Of a stretch of 64,000 nt of DNA, positions 1 through 8,422 are shown piece after piece. Source of the DNA: Pseudomonas yamanorum (GTDB taxonomy: Bacteria > Pseudomonadota > Gammaproteobacteria > Pseudomonadales > Pseudomonadaceae); NCBI RefSeq assembly GCF_013386765.1, contig NZ_JACARE010000018.1, positions 190,440 to 254,439 on the forward strand, in the 5' to 3' direction. The position numbers and the translations under genes were made by a program. Under the pieces are notes generated by a model. The model saw only the letters and a list, made by a program, of their open reading frames with translations. It searched no databases and was not told the origin of the DNA. Position 1 is the first letter of the stretch; each line of letters begins with the position of its first letter.

Positions 1-36
1 CTCGCCACAACAAGCACCCTCGGCACACAGTAGGTC

Positions 37-444
37 TCAGCTTTCCAGCCAGACGTCCCGCGCCCAGTGCCACACCGATTCCCAGGTTTCTTCGGTGACG
101 AGTTCTTCTTCGCCGGACCACAGCACCACAGTGCCGTCTTCTTCGACGCAGTAGTAGTCGTCGCCGTCCTGGCAAATCGGGATCATGCTGCGGTCAACAC
201 CGGCATCCCAGGCGTTGGCGGCAACGTCCGGCAGGTAGGTGTGGGACTGTGGGTCGGTGACAGTCACCGGCTCCAGGCTGCCGTAGACCACATCGCTGAC
301 GGTCAGCAGAAATTCACGGAAGACGAACGGGATATCGATGAACAGTTGTTCCTCGATTTCCACCAGTTGGTCTTCGTCAGGCAGTTCCAGAGGAACCGGT
401 ACCGGTTCGTTGGCTTCACGCAATTGTTCGATAACTTCTTCCAC
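37..444 (-). CDS. SMI1/KNR4-family protein
   Basis: This 135-residue acidic protein has the pattern of the SMI1/KNR4 fold: a helix ending in IPFVFREFLL near residues 38-47, then a run of short strands with the dipeptide-rich QDGDDYYCVEEDGTV segment near 91-105. In bacteria this fold is used both as immunity protein and as a general binding domain; here it sits alone beside housekeeping genes, so no toxin partner is implied. It is read toward the left edge. There is no signal peptide or membrane segment, so it should be cytosolic. The family assignment is from sequence pattern only and the cellular role is unknown. Confidence 0.75.
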   Translation of the reverse strand: MEEVIEQLREANEPVPVPLELPDEDQLVEIEEQLFIDIPFVFREFLLTVSDVVYGSLEPVTVTDPQSHTYLPDVAANAWDAGVDRSMIPICQDGDDYYCVEEDGTVVLWSGEEELVTEETWESVWHWARDVWLES

Positions 445-524
445 GGCCGGGATCCTCTTGCTAGATGGCGCGGTTTATAGGGGCGTTTTATACAGTAGCT
501 CGCTATAAGTGCAACCGTGAAATA

Positions 525-555
525 GAAAACCCCGGACAAGTCCGGGGTTTTTGTT
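525..555. terminator. Rho-independent terminator between SMI1-like gene and Tim44 gene
   Basis: An 11-base inverted repeat (AAAACCCCGGA / TCCGGGGTTTT) with a CAAG loop is flanked by A and T runs on both strands. It lies just past the stop of the minus-strand Tim44-domain gene and most likely ends that transcript. Confidence 0.8.
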
Positions 556-580
556 ACAGCGCACTCAAAGCGTGCAGGGA

Positions 581-1453
581 TCAGCCGTTCTGGCGGATAC
601 CGGCCACCAGCCAAGGCTGGTTTTCGCCTTGCGGGCGTTCCATGTTCCAGCTTTCGCTGAACACTTCGCCCTGGTCGAAACGCGAGGTCTTCGACACGCC
701 GCTGAAGGTCAGGGTGGCGATGGTCTTGTCGGCGCGGTCGTCCACACCTTCAAGCTGCACTTTCAGGTCTTCGATGTAGGTCGACTGGAAGCCGTCGCCC
801 AGGTCGGCACGTTCGCGCTTGAGGAACTCCAGCAATTGCGGGGTCACGAACTCGGCGATCTTGTCCATTTCGTTGGCGTCCCAGTGTTGCTGCAGGGACT
901 GGAAGTGGCTGCGGGCCGCTTCGACGAAACGCTCTTCGTTGAACCAGGCTGGCGCATTGATTACCGGGCGAGCAGCAGCCGGTGCGGCCGAACCACCAAA
1001 CATCGAGTTCAGGGCTGGCTTTTGCTCGAACACTTCACGCTGCATCGGCGCGCCGGCTGGAGCCATGTGCTCCTGTTGCTTGCGGCGACGGGCGGCGATA
1101 AAGCGGAAGATCAGGAAGGCGATGACCGCCATGATCAGGATGTCGAAGATCTGCATGCCCTGGAAGCCGCCGCCCATGAACATGGAGGCGAGCAGGCCGC
1201 CGGCCGCGATACCGGCCAGAGGGCCCAACCAGCGCGAAGCACCGCCAGCCTTGGCAGCAGCGCCTGCGGCACCGGCAGCACCAGCGGTCGCAGCTGCGCC
1301 GCCCATGCCGCCGCCGGATGGGGCCATTTGGCTGGTCTGGTGGCTCGGCGCCGAGCCCATGGATTTGCCGCCACCGAAGCGCTTGGCGTTGGCGTCGAGG
1401 CTCATCGTCAGGCCGATGCACAACGCCATGGCGATGCTAAGAAAACGTTTCAT
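581..1453 (-). CDS. Tim44-like domain membrane protein
   Basis: The 290-residue product begins with a signal-peptide-like stretch (MKRFLSIAMALCIGLTMSLD), followed by the RFGGGKSMG motif common at the mature N terminus of this family. Next come a Gly/Ala-rich region and hydrophobic segments (about 75-125, ending in FRFIAARRRK). The C-terminal half (about 145-290) matches the Tim44/MRPL45 fold, including the NEERFVEAARSHFQSLQQHW helix. A start 15 bases further upstream is possible, but this start gives a clean signal sequence. Bacterial Tim44-like proteins are thought to be membrane-associated binding domains; the substrate here is unknown. Confidence 0.8.
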   Translation of the reverse strand: MKRFLSIAMALCIGLTMSLDANAKRFGGGKSMGSAPSHQTSQMAPSGGGMGGAAATAGAAGAAGAAAKAGGASRWLGPLAGIAAGGLLASMFMGGGFQGMQIFDILIMAVIAFLIFRFIAARRRKQQEHMAPAGAPMQREVFEQKPALNSMFGGSAAPAAARPVINAPAWFNEERFVEAARSHFQSLQQHWDANEMDKIAEFVTPQLLEFLKRERADLGDGFQSTYIEDLKVQLEGVDDRADKTIATLTFSGVSKTSRFDQGEVFSESWNMERPQGENQPWLVAGIRQNG

Positions 1454-1644
1454 AAAGGGAATTCCCATTTGTGGATTGCACGCGCGCCATGTTGCACAGG
1501 TGTGATGTCAGTGGCTAGCGGCATAGTGTTTCGGGCTTTTGCGTAGGGCCAATACCGAATCGTCTGTAGGACTTGTTACAGATATTGGCCCCACCCCTGC
1601 CAAATACAAGGGCGGACCCACATCCTTCATCTTCTACAGTTGTT

Positions 1645-3828
1645 TCAGATTGCTTCGAGCTTGGCGTAGCCCATCATCAGCCACTTGCTGCCTTCGGCGA
1701 AGTTCACCTGCACCCGGGCCTGGGCGCCGGCGCCTTCGAAGTTGAGGATCACGCCTTCGCCGAAGATCGCATGCTTGACCTGCTGGCCAAGGCTGAACGG
1801 CGTCTCGGGGATTTCCGAGCCGGCAAACATGCTGCTGGAGTTCTGCTGCTGGCCGCCGCCGAACGGTCGGCTGACGCTGTTGGACAGGCGCACTTCCTGA
1901 ATCAGGCCTTTGGGCACCTCACGTACGAAGCGCGATACCTTGTTGTAGGTCTCGCTGCCGTACAGGCGTCGGGTTTCGGCGTAGGTCATCACCAGGTTCT
2001 GCATGGCCCGGGTGATGCCCACATAGGCCAGGCGGCGTTCTTCTTCAAGGCGGCCGGGTTCTTCCAGGCTCATCTTGTGGGGGAACAGGCCTTCTTCCAT
2101 GCCCACCAGGAACACGTACGGAAATTCCAGGCCCTTGGCGCTGTGCAAGGTCATCAGCTGGATGCTGTCTTCGTGCTCGTCAGCCTGGGTGTCGCCGGCT
2201 TCCAGAGAAGCGTGGCCGAGGAATGCCGCCAATGGCGTCAGGTCTTCGTCTTCTTCGGTGTTTTCGAACGCGCGGGCGGCGCTGACCAGTTCCTCAAGGT
2301 TTTCTACCCGTGCCTGGCCTTTCTCACCTTTTTCCGCTTCGTGGTACGCGATCAAACCGGACTGCTCGATCACCGTCTGGGTCATCAGGTGCAGGGGCAT
2401 TTCCATGCACTTGGCGGCCAGGTTCTCGATCAGCTCGACAAACACGCTCAGGGCGCCGGCGGCGCGGCCGGTCAGGCCTTTGTTGGCGATCAGCAGGCGC
2501 ATCGCTTCCCACATCGACACATCGCTGTGGCGGGCGTGGTCACGAATGGCTTCGACGGTCTTCTCGCCGATGCCACGGGCCGGGATGTTGATCACCCGCT
2601 CCAGCGCCGCATCGTTGCCACGGCCTTCGAGCAAGCGCAGGTAGGCCATGGCGTTCTTGATTTCGGCACGCTCGAAGAAGCGCTGGCCGCCATAGATGCG
2701 GTACGGAATGCGTTCGCGCAGCAAGGCTTCTTCCAGCACCCGCGATTGGGCGTTGGAGCGGTAAAGAATCGCGATATCGCTGCGGGCCAGGCCGGTTTTC
2801 AGGGCGCTTTCGATGGTTTCCACCACGTAGCGCGCTTCATCGTGCTCGTTGAAGGCGGCGTAGAGGTTGATCGCCTCGCCTTCGCCGCCGTCGGTCCACA
2901 GCTCTTTGCCCAGGCGCCCGGTGTTGTTGGCGATCAAGGCGTTGGCGGCCTTGAGGATCCCGGCGGTGGAGCGATAGTTCTGCTCCAGGCGAATGGTTTC
3001 GGCGTCCGGGAAGTCGTCGCTGTACTGGTAGATGTTCTCGATTTTCGCGCCGCGCCAGCCGTAGATCGACTGGTCGTCGTCGCCCACCACCATCAGGCTG
3101 TCGCCGCCCTTGGCCAGCAGGCGCAACCAGGCGTACTGCACGGCGTTGGTGTCCTGGAACTCGTCCACCAGGATGTGGCGGAAGCGCTTCTGGTAGTGCG
3201 CCAGCAAGCCCGGGTTGTCGCGCCACAGGTCAAGGGCGCGCAGCAGCAGTTCGGAGAAGTCGATGACGCCGGCGCGTTGGCAGGCCACTTCATAGGCTTC
3301 ATAAATGCTGCGCATGGTGGCCAGGAACAGGTCACCGCTGGCCTGGATATGTTGCGGGCGCAGGCCTTCATCTTTCTGGCCATTGATAAACCACTGGGCC
3401 TGACGGACCGGCCAGCGTTGTTCATCCAGGCCCAGCTCGCGGATTACCCGCTTGACCAGGCGTTGCTGGTCGTCGCTGTCGAGAATCTGGAAGGTCTGGC
3501 TCAGCCCGGCTTCCTGCCAATGAGCCCGCAACAGGCGGTGCGCCAGGCCGTGGAAGGTGCCCACCCACATGCCGGCCGGGCTGATGCCCATCAACTGCTC
3601 GATGCGATGACGCATCTCGGCAGCGGCCTTGTTGGTGAAGGTCACCGACAGGATGGAATGCGGTGAGGCGTTCTCGACCTGGATCAACCAGGCGATACGG
3701 TGCACCAGCACTCGGGTTTTACCGGAGCCAGCACCGGCCAGGACCAACTGACGGCCAACGGGGGCTGCTACAGCCTGGCGTTGGGCATCGTTGAGGGAGT
3801 TCAGCAAAAGGGAGAGATCATCGCGCAT
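1645..3828 (-). CDS. uvrD: DNA helicase II (UvrD)
   Basis: The 727-residue protein is a full-length superfamily 1A helicase. It has Walker A AGAGSGKT at 31-38, the Walker B/motif II DEFQDTN, motif III VGDDDQSIYGWRGA, motif IV LEQNYRS, motif V TLHSAKGLEFPYVF and motif VI RRLAYVGITRAM. UvrD unwinds DNA 3' to 5' to remove the incised strand in nucleotide excision and mismatch repair. The C-terminal tail ends in a Tudor-like segment (GVILNFEGAG...VNFAEGSKWLM), which binds RNA polymerase in E. coli UvrD. Length and motifs are complete; nothing suggests damage. Confidence 0.97.
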   Translation of the reverse strand: MRDDLSLLLNSLNDAQRQAVAAPVGRQLVLAGAGSGKTRVLVHRIAWLIQVENASPHSILSVTFTNKAAAEMRHRIEQLMGISPAGMWVGTFHGLAHRLLRAHWQEAGLSQTFQILDSDDQQRLVKRVIRELGLDEQRWPVRQAQWFINGQKDEGLRPQHIQASGDLFLATMRSIYEAYEVACQRAGVIDFSELLLRALDLWRDNPGLLAHYQKRFRHILVDEFQDTNAVQYAWLRLLAKGGDSLMVVGDDDQSIYGWRGAKIENIYQYSDDFPDAETIRLEQNYRSTAGILKAANALIANNTGRLGKELWTDGGEGEAINLYAAFNEHDEARYVVETIESALKTGLARSDIAILYRSNAQSRVLEEALLRERIPYRIYGGQRFFERAEIKNAMAYLRLLEGRGNDAALERVINIPARGIGEKTVEAIRDHARHSDVSMWEAMRLLIANKGLTGRAAGALSVFVELIENLAAKCMEMPLHLMTQTVIEQSGLIAYHEAEKGEKGQARVENLEELVSAARAFENTEEDEDLTPLAAFLGHASLEAGDTQADEHEDSIQLMTLHSAKGLEFPYVFLVGMEEGLFPHKMSLEEPGRLEEERRLAYVGITRAMQNLVMTYAETRRLYGSETYNKVSRFVREVPKGLIQEVRLSNSVSRPFGGGQQQNSSSMFAGSEIPETPFSLGQQVKHAIFGEGVILNFEGAGAQARVQVNFAEGSKWLMMGYAKLEAI

Positions 3829-4097
3829 CGGCGCATTCTAGGGTGCCCGGGGGAGTCGGGCAAATCCCAATGCCGGATGGTCGATGGAAAACTTCACCGG
3901 TCTGTTTTTGATAAGTGCCTGGTGATGACCGGTCGGTCATTGGCCACAGCCCGCGCCCCGTCTCACTCAAACCGTCTGGGACCAAGGTTTGCGGCCAATT
4001 ATTGCGATATTTTAATGACGTAGAGCAGTTTGGCCCCGGCGTTTGCTTGTGTATGCTCCGTGCACGTTTCGGGCTCACCATTATAAGAACACTGCCT

Positions 4098-6971
4098 ATG
4101 ACCCTTAGCATTGACCTGGCTGGCCCCTCGGTGGCGCCGGCGCAGGTTATCCGCAAACACTACGCCATGGAGATGGCGGTCGAGCGCACGCGCCTGCTTT
4201 ACCAAGGCTCCCTGCTGCCTACCTTATTAATGCTGGTGAATGGACTGGTCTGCGCCTGGTTGCTCTGGAGCCCGCAGCGCTACCTGCTGGACAGCATTTG
4301 GCTGGTGTGGCTGCTGGCGCTGGTGGCCCTGCGGGTGATTCAGGTGGCGGCGTTCGATTCCGCGATGCCCAGCCGCCAGGCGCAGCCGATCTGGCGGCGG
4401 ATGTTCATGCTGGGGTCCGCGGTCAGTGGCCTGACATTGGCCAGCGCCGCCATCGCCCTGGTCCCGGTGGACAGTTTCGCGCAACAAGCCTGGGTGTTCG
4501 GCCTGCTGGGTGCGGCGACCTTGTCCGCCAGCGTTGCTTATGCCGTCAGCCTGCCCGCCTTCCTGTCGTTTGCCGTGCCTTGCCTGGTGCCGGCGATTAT
4601 CTATCTGTTCTGGAGCGGCGATCCGCAGCAGCAGGGCTGGGGCTGTTTGGGCCTGATCCTGCTGGCGTCCCTGAGCCTGGTGGCGTGGCAGGTCAATCGC
4701 CTGATTCAGCGCGGGCTGCTGCGGCGTTTTCAGAACCAGGCGTTGATCGAGCATTTGCAGCAAGCGCAGCACGGTAGCGAGCAGCTCAATCAGAAACTGG
4801 TGCGCGAAGTGGAGCAGCGGCGCCAGGTTGAACAAGAGTTGCGCGAGGCACAGACCGGCCTGCAGCAGCGCGTCGATCAGCGCAGCCAGGAGCTGGACGC
4901 GGCGAGCCTGGCCCTGAGCAAAAGCGAGGCGCGCCTGGCGATGGCGTTGCAGGCCAGCGAACTGGGCCTGTGGGACTGGAACCTGCAAACCGACGAGGTC
5001 CACCACACCCAGCTCAAGGAGCTGTTCGGCCTGGAGCCGGAATACGTCACGGCGATGCTCAGCCATCTCAAACCAAGGCTGCACCCGGACGACTTGCCAC
5101 TGCTCAAGCGCGCGCTGGTGGAGCACCTTAAAGGCCGCAGCGAGGACTACCTGGTGGAATACCGGGTGCGCCATGGCGCCGGCCATTGGGTGTGGATCCA
5201 GGACCGTGGCCGCGCCGTGGAGCGCTCGCCGAGCGGGCGTGTGACGCGGATGCTGGGCACCCGGCGCGACATCAGCGCCGGCAAGGCTCTGGAGGAGGAG
5301 CAGCGCCTGGCGTCGACGGTATTCGAGGCGGCCAGCGAAGGCATTGTGATTCTCGACCCGAACTACGTGCTGATCGCCGTCAACCAGGCGTTCAGCCGCG
5401 TCACCGGCTTCGACATTGACGACATGATCGGCCGCAATGTCGTCGAGCTGCCCAGCAGCCGCGACGCACGTCGCCACTTCCCGGTGATCCGCCAGGCGCT
5501 GCTCAGCCACGGCACCTGGCAGGGTGAGCTGGTGGAAACCCGCAAGAACGGCGAACTCTACCCGCAATGGCTGCAATTGAATGTGGTGCGTGATGTTCGA
5601 GGAAGCGTCAGCCATATCGTGGGCTTCTTCGCCGATCTTTCTGCGCGGCGCGAATCCGAGGAGCGCATGCGCTACCTCACTCACTATGACGAATTGACCG
5701 GGCTGGCCAACCGTTCGCTGTTCCGCGAGCGGCTGCGCGAAGCCCACCAGCGGGTGCGCCAGGGCGGCCGCAGCCTGGCCTTGCTGCATATCAACCTGGA
5801 CCGTTTCAAGCTGCTCAACGACAGCCTCGGCCATGAAGTGGCCGACCAGCTGTTGCAGAAAATGGCCCGCCGCTTGATCAACGCCTTGCCTGAGGCCGAC
5901 ACCATCGCACGCCTTTCCGGCGATGAATTCGCCGTGTTGTTCGACGCCTACGGCAACCTGTCGAGCCTGGCGCGGGTGGCCACACGGTTGCTGGCCAAGT
6001 TGCGGGTGCCGGTGACGGTGGAAGGGCACGAGCTGGTGGTCAGCGCCTCAATGGGCGTCAGCCTGTTGCCTGACAATGCGCGGGAAATCTCCGCACTGGT
6101 CAGCCAGTCGAACATGGCCATGCAGCACGCCAAGCATCTGGGCGGCAACAATTTCCAGTTCTACACCGACAGTCTGCAAGCCAGCACCCTGGAGCGTTTG
6201 CAGTTGGAAAACCAGCTGCGCAAGGCGATTGATGAGCGTCAACTCACGGTGTTCTACCAACCGAAGTTGTGCCTGGCCAGCGGCAAGTTGAATGCCGCCG
6301 AGGCGTTGATTCGCTGGGAGCATCCCCAATGGGGCATGGTGCCGCCCGGCGATTTTATCGGGCTGGCCGAAGAGACCGGCCTGATCGTGCCACTGGGGGA
6401 GTTCGTGTTGCGTCAGGCCTGCTGGCAGGCCTGTGAGTGGCAGCGCCAGGGGCTGGCGCCGATCCGTGTGTCGGTCAACCTGTCGGTGCATCAGTTGCGC
6501 CAAGGCAAGCTGGTCAGCCTGGTGCGTCAGGTGCTGGAGGAGACCGGGCTGGATCCGCAGTACCTGGAGCTGGAGCTGACCGAAAGCCAACTGCTCGACA
6601 GTGTCGAGCACATCATCTTGACCTTCCAGCAACTGCGCGACCTGGGCGTGAAGCTGGCGATCGATGATTTCGGCACCGGCTACTCGTCCCTCAGCTACCT
6701 CAAGCGCATCCCCGTGGACTACGTGAAGATCGACCAGACCTTCATCCGGGGCCTGGGCCAGGGGCGGGAAGACGCTTCGATCACCCGCGCCATCATCGCC
6801 ATGGCCCACGGCTTGTCGCTGAAGGTAGTTGCCGAGGGCGTGGAAGATCAGCAGCAGCTGGATTTCCTGCGGGCCGAGCAATGCGACGAGGTGCAGGGCT
6901 ATTTGATCAGTCGGCCGATGGAAGCAGACGGCCTGGCGGATTTGTTACGAAAAAATGCCGATTTTCTGTAG
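4098..6971 (+). CDS. Membrane GGDEF/EAL cyclic-di-GMP protein with PAS domains
   Basis: The 957-residue product has five or six hydrophobic segments over residues 37-200, a Gln/Glu-rich coiled coil (about 215-290), two PAS modules (about 290-535), a GGDEF domain (about 545-695) and an EAL domain (about 705-950). The GGDEF signature is SGDEF, and no RxxD inhibitory site lies before it. The EAL domain keeps EALIRW, the ELTES glutamate, DDFGTGYS, VKIDQTFI, AEGVED and the QGY tail, so phosphodiesterase activity is expected while cyclase activity is less certain. The reading frame is open further upstream, but ATG 4098 fits the start of a plausible N terminus (MTLSIDLAGPS). The membrane region and PAS domains suggest an envelope or redox signal as input. 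Confidence 0.9.
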   Translation: MTLSIDLAGPSVAPAQVIRKHYAMEMAVERTRLLYQGSLLPTLLMLVNGLVCAWLLWSPQRYLLDSIWLVWLLALVALRVIQVAAFDSAMPSRQAQPIWRRMFMLGSAVSGLTLASAAIALVPVDSFAQQAWVFGLLGAATLSASVAYAVSLPAFLSFAVPCLVPAIIYLFWSGDPQQQGWGCLGLILLASLSLVAWQVNRLIQRGLLRRFQNQALIEHLQQAQHGSEQLNQKLVREVEQRRQVEQELREAQTGLQQRVDQRSQELDAASLALSKSEARLAMALQASELGLWDWNLQTDEVHHTQLKELFGLEPEYVTAMLSHLKPRLHPDDLPLLKRALVEHLKGRSEDYLVEYRVRHGAGHWVWIQDRGRAVERSPSGRVTRMLGTRRDISAGKALEEEQRLASTVFEAASEGIVILDPNYVLIAVNQAFSRVTGFDIDDMIGRNVVELPSSRDARRHFPVIRQALLSHGTWQGELVETRKNGELYPQWLQLNVVRDVRGSVSHIVGFFADLSARRESEERMRYLTHYDELTGLANRSLFRERLREAHQRVRQGGRSLALLHINLDRFKLLNDSLGHEVADQLLQKMARRLINALPEADTIARLSGDEFAVLFDAYGNLSSLARVATRLLAKLRVPVTVEGHELVVSASMGVSLLPDNAREISALVSQSNMAMQHAKHLGGNNFQFYTDSLQASTLERLQLENQLRKAIDERQLTVFYQPKLCLASGKLNAAEALIRWEHPQWGMVPPGDFIGLAEETGLIVPLGEFVLRQACWQACEWQRQGLAPIRVSVNLSVHQLRQGKLVSLVRQVLEETGLDPQYLELELTESQLLDSVEHIILTFQQLRDLGVKLAIDDFGTGYSSLSYLKRIPVDYVKIDQTFIRGLGQGREDASITRAIIAMAHGLSLKVVAEGVEDQQQLDFLRAEQCDEVQGYLISRPMEADGLADLLRKNADFL

Positions 6972-7005
6972 TTGAGCCCAAGCCGCGCGCGGGGCTACAT
7001 CAAGC

Positions 7006-7028
7006 CTGCCCGCTGAATCAGCGGGCAG
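7006..7028. repeat. Perfect inverted repeat downstream of the GGDEF/EAL gene
   Basis: The 11-base arms CTGCCCGCTGA and TCAGCGGGCAG are separated by one base. No T tract follows, so this could be a transcript-end hairpin or a protein-binding palindrome rather than a classical terminator. Confidence 0.5.
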
Positions 7029-7070
7029 CAGCGCGATTTAGTGATGCATCGAGCGGGCAAATCGGTAATT

Positions 7071-7089
7071 CTTGTAGTATAACTACAAG
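7071..7089. promoter_or_regulatory. Operator palindrome of the HexR/RpiR type
   Basis: The 19-base sequence CTTGTAGTATAACTACAAG is a perfect 8-base-arm palindrome around an ATA centre. Its core TGTAGT-ATA-ACTACA fits the TGTARTNNNAYTACA pattern known for HexR/RpiR-family regulators. It lies 43 bases before the start of the RpiR-family gene, so autoregulation is the simplest reading. Confidence 0.65.
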
Positions 7090-7132
7090 CTTGCTACATC
7101 CCTGGCTCCGCCCATAACAAGAGTCCTGCCCT

Positions 7133-7999
7133 TTGAACCTGTTGCAACATATCGCCCAGTCGCGCCACCTGTTACGCAAATCGGAACTCAAGGTTGCCGA
7201 TCACGTGCTGCTTGACCCTGCGGCTGTGATGCACAGTTCCATGGCCGACCTGGCCCACAGCGTGGGTATCAGTGAGCCGACCATCGTGCGTTTCTGCCGC
7301 GCCATCGGTTGCTCCGGTTTCCAGGACTTGAAGCTCAAGCTGGCCCAGAGCCTGGCCGCCGGTGCGAGCTTTGGCCAGTTCGCGATTCACGAAGACGATT
7401 CCGTCGCCGACTACAGCCTGAAAATTTTCGACACCACCCTGCACACCCTGATGGAAGTGCGGGAAAAGCTCGACCCGGTGGAACTGCAAAAAGCCGTGAC
7501 CGCCATGTCCCAGGCCCAGCGCGTGGAGTTCTACGGTTTCGGTGCGTCCGGTGCGGTGGCGGCGGATGCCCAGCACAAGTTCTTCCGGTTGCTGCTGACG
7601 GCGGCGGCCTACAGCGATCCGCACATGCAGGCGATGTCGGCGGTGACGTTGAAGCCCACCGACGTGGCGATCTGCATTTCCCAGTCCGGCCGCTCCAAGG
7701 ATCTGCTGATCACCGCCAACCTGGTGCGTGAAAGCGGTGCGACCCTGATTACCCTGTGCCCGAGCCAGACACCGTTGGCGGAGCTTTCCACCGTCAACCT
7801 GGCGATCGACGTGCACGAAGACACCGAAATCTACACGCCGCTGACCTCGCGTATCGCCCACTTGGTGGTGATCGACGTGTTGGCGATGGGCGTGGCCATG
7901 GCGCGCGGCCCGAGCCTGGTCAACCACCTCAAGAGCGTGAAGCGCAGCTTGCGCAGCCTTCGGTTGTCGCCCAAGTCCGTCAAAGCCCTCGACGACTGA
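7133..7999 (+). CDS. MurR/RpiR-family sugar-phosphate transcriptional regulator
   Basis: The 288-residue protein has an N-terminal RpiR-type helix-turn-helix (about 1-77, with ISEPTIVRFCRAIGCSGF) and a SIS sugar-phosphate-binding domain (about 120-255, with FYGFGASGAVA and CISQSGRSKD). It resembles HexR of Pseudomonas but its N-terminal sequence differs from the zwf-linked HexR, so it is probably a paralogue sensing a sugar phosphate or carboxylate intermediate. The likely start is TTG 7133, with CAAGAG nine bases upstream. A palindromic operator lies just before the gene. The neighbouring pyruvate carboxylase locus suggests a role in central carbon control, but no direct link is visible. Confidence 0.85.
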   Translation: MNLLQHIAQSRHLLRKSELKVADHVLLDPAAVMHSSMADLAHSVGISEPTIVRFCRAIGCSGFQDLKLKLAQSLAAGASFGQFAIHEDDSVADYSLKIFDTTLHTLMEVREKLDPVELQKAVTAMSQAQRVEFYGFGASGAVAADAQHKFFRLLLTAAAYSDPHMQAMSAVTLKPTDVAICISQSGRSKDLLITANLVRESGATLITLCPSQTPLAELSTVNLAIDVHEDTEIYTPLTSRIAHLVVIDVLAMGVAMARGPSLVNHLKSVKRSLRSLRLSPKSVKALDD

Positions 8000-8021
8000 C
8001 TCAAGGGCATACTCGGTCAAA

Positions 8022-8113
8022 GTGTGGGAGCTGGCTTGCCTGCGATAGCGATCTGTCAGTTGCCATCTTCATGGGCTGATGCACCGTTATCGCAGGCAAG
8101 CCAGCTCCTACAG
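8022..8113. repeat. REP pair (GTGGGAGCTGGCTTGCC type)
   Basis: Two head-to-head copies of the fluorescent-pseudomonad REP unit (GTGGGAGCTGGCTTGCCTG and its reverse complement) flank about 40 unrelated bases. The pair can fold into one long hairpin at the 3' end of the RpiR-type gene. Confidence 0.85.
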
Positions 8114-8224
8114 TTGATCGTGTTTGAGCCTCAGAAGATTCATCGTCCTGTCATCCCCGCGCCGCCAAACCGTCATCGCCTGCGCCCATCCTGAACTCCC
8201 CGTACTCGCATTGGGAGACTCGAA

Positions 8225-8422
8225 ATGGCTCGGCAATACGAAGAAAGCAACAGCACCGTCAAGACCCGCCGCCAACAGGAAGACCAGCGCCGCATGGCCT
8301 TCCGTCGTGCAATTGAAGACCGCTGCGATCAGCGTCAATTGCAACAGAGCATCAGTGACTATCCGGAACTCCATTGGCAGGCGCCCGCAGCTGCCCAGCG
8401 AAGCGCTCAGCCAGGGCGCTGA
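8225..8422 (+). CDS. PA3496-family putative envelope integrity protein
   Basis: The 65-residue charged protein (MARQYEESNSTVKTRRQQED...) matches the small PA3496-like family of pseudomonads, marked by the KTRRQxEDQRRMxFRRAIE block at residues 13-32. A GGGAG sequence stands eight bases before the ATG. The last 71 bases overlap, in the opposite direction, the 3' end of the pyruvate carboxylase regulator gene, so the two transcripts are convergent and partly antisense. There is no signal peptide, and function is known only through the family label. Confidence 0.7.
   Translation: MARQYEESNSTVKTRRQQEDQRRMAFRRAIEDRCDQRQLQQSISDYPELHWQAPAAAQRSAQPGR

Noticed and set aside
1573-3666. 697-codon plus-strand frame opposite uvrD
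   Set aside because: All helicase motifs are in the minus-strand frame; this one is compositional.
4227-6029. 600-codon minus-strand frame opposite the GGDEF/EAL gene
   Set aside because: His- and Gln-rich, no recognisable fold, antisense to a complete multidomain protein.
4098-6971. Treating the GGDEF domain as certainly active
   Set aside because: The signature is SGDEF, not GGDEF. Such variants can be active, but the sequence alone does not decide, so only the EAL activity was stated as expected.
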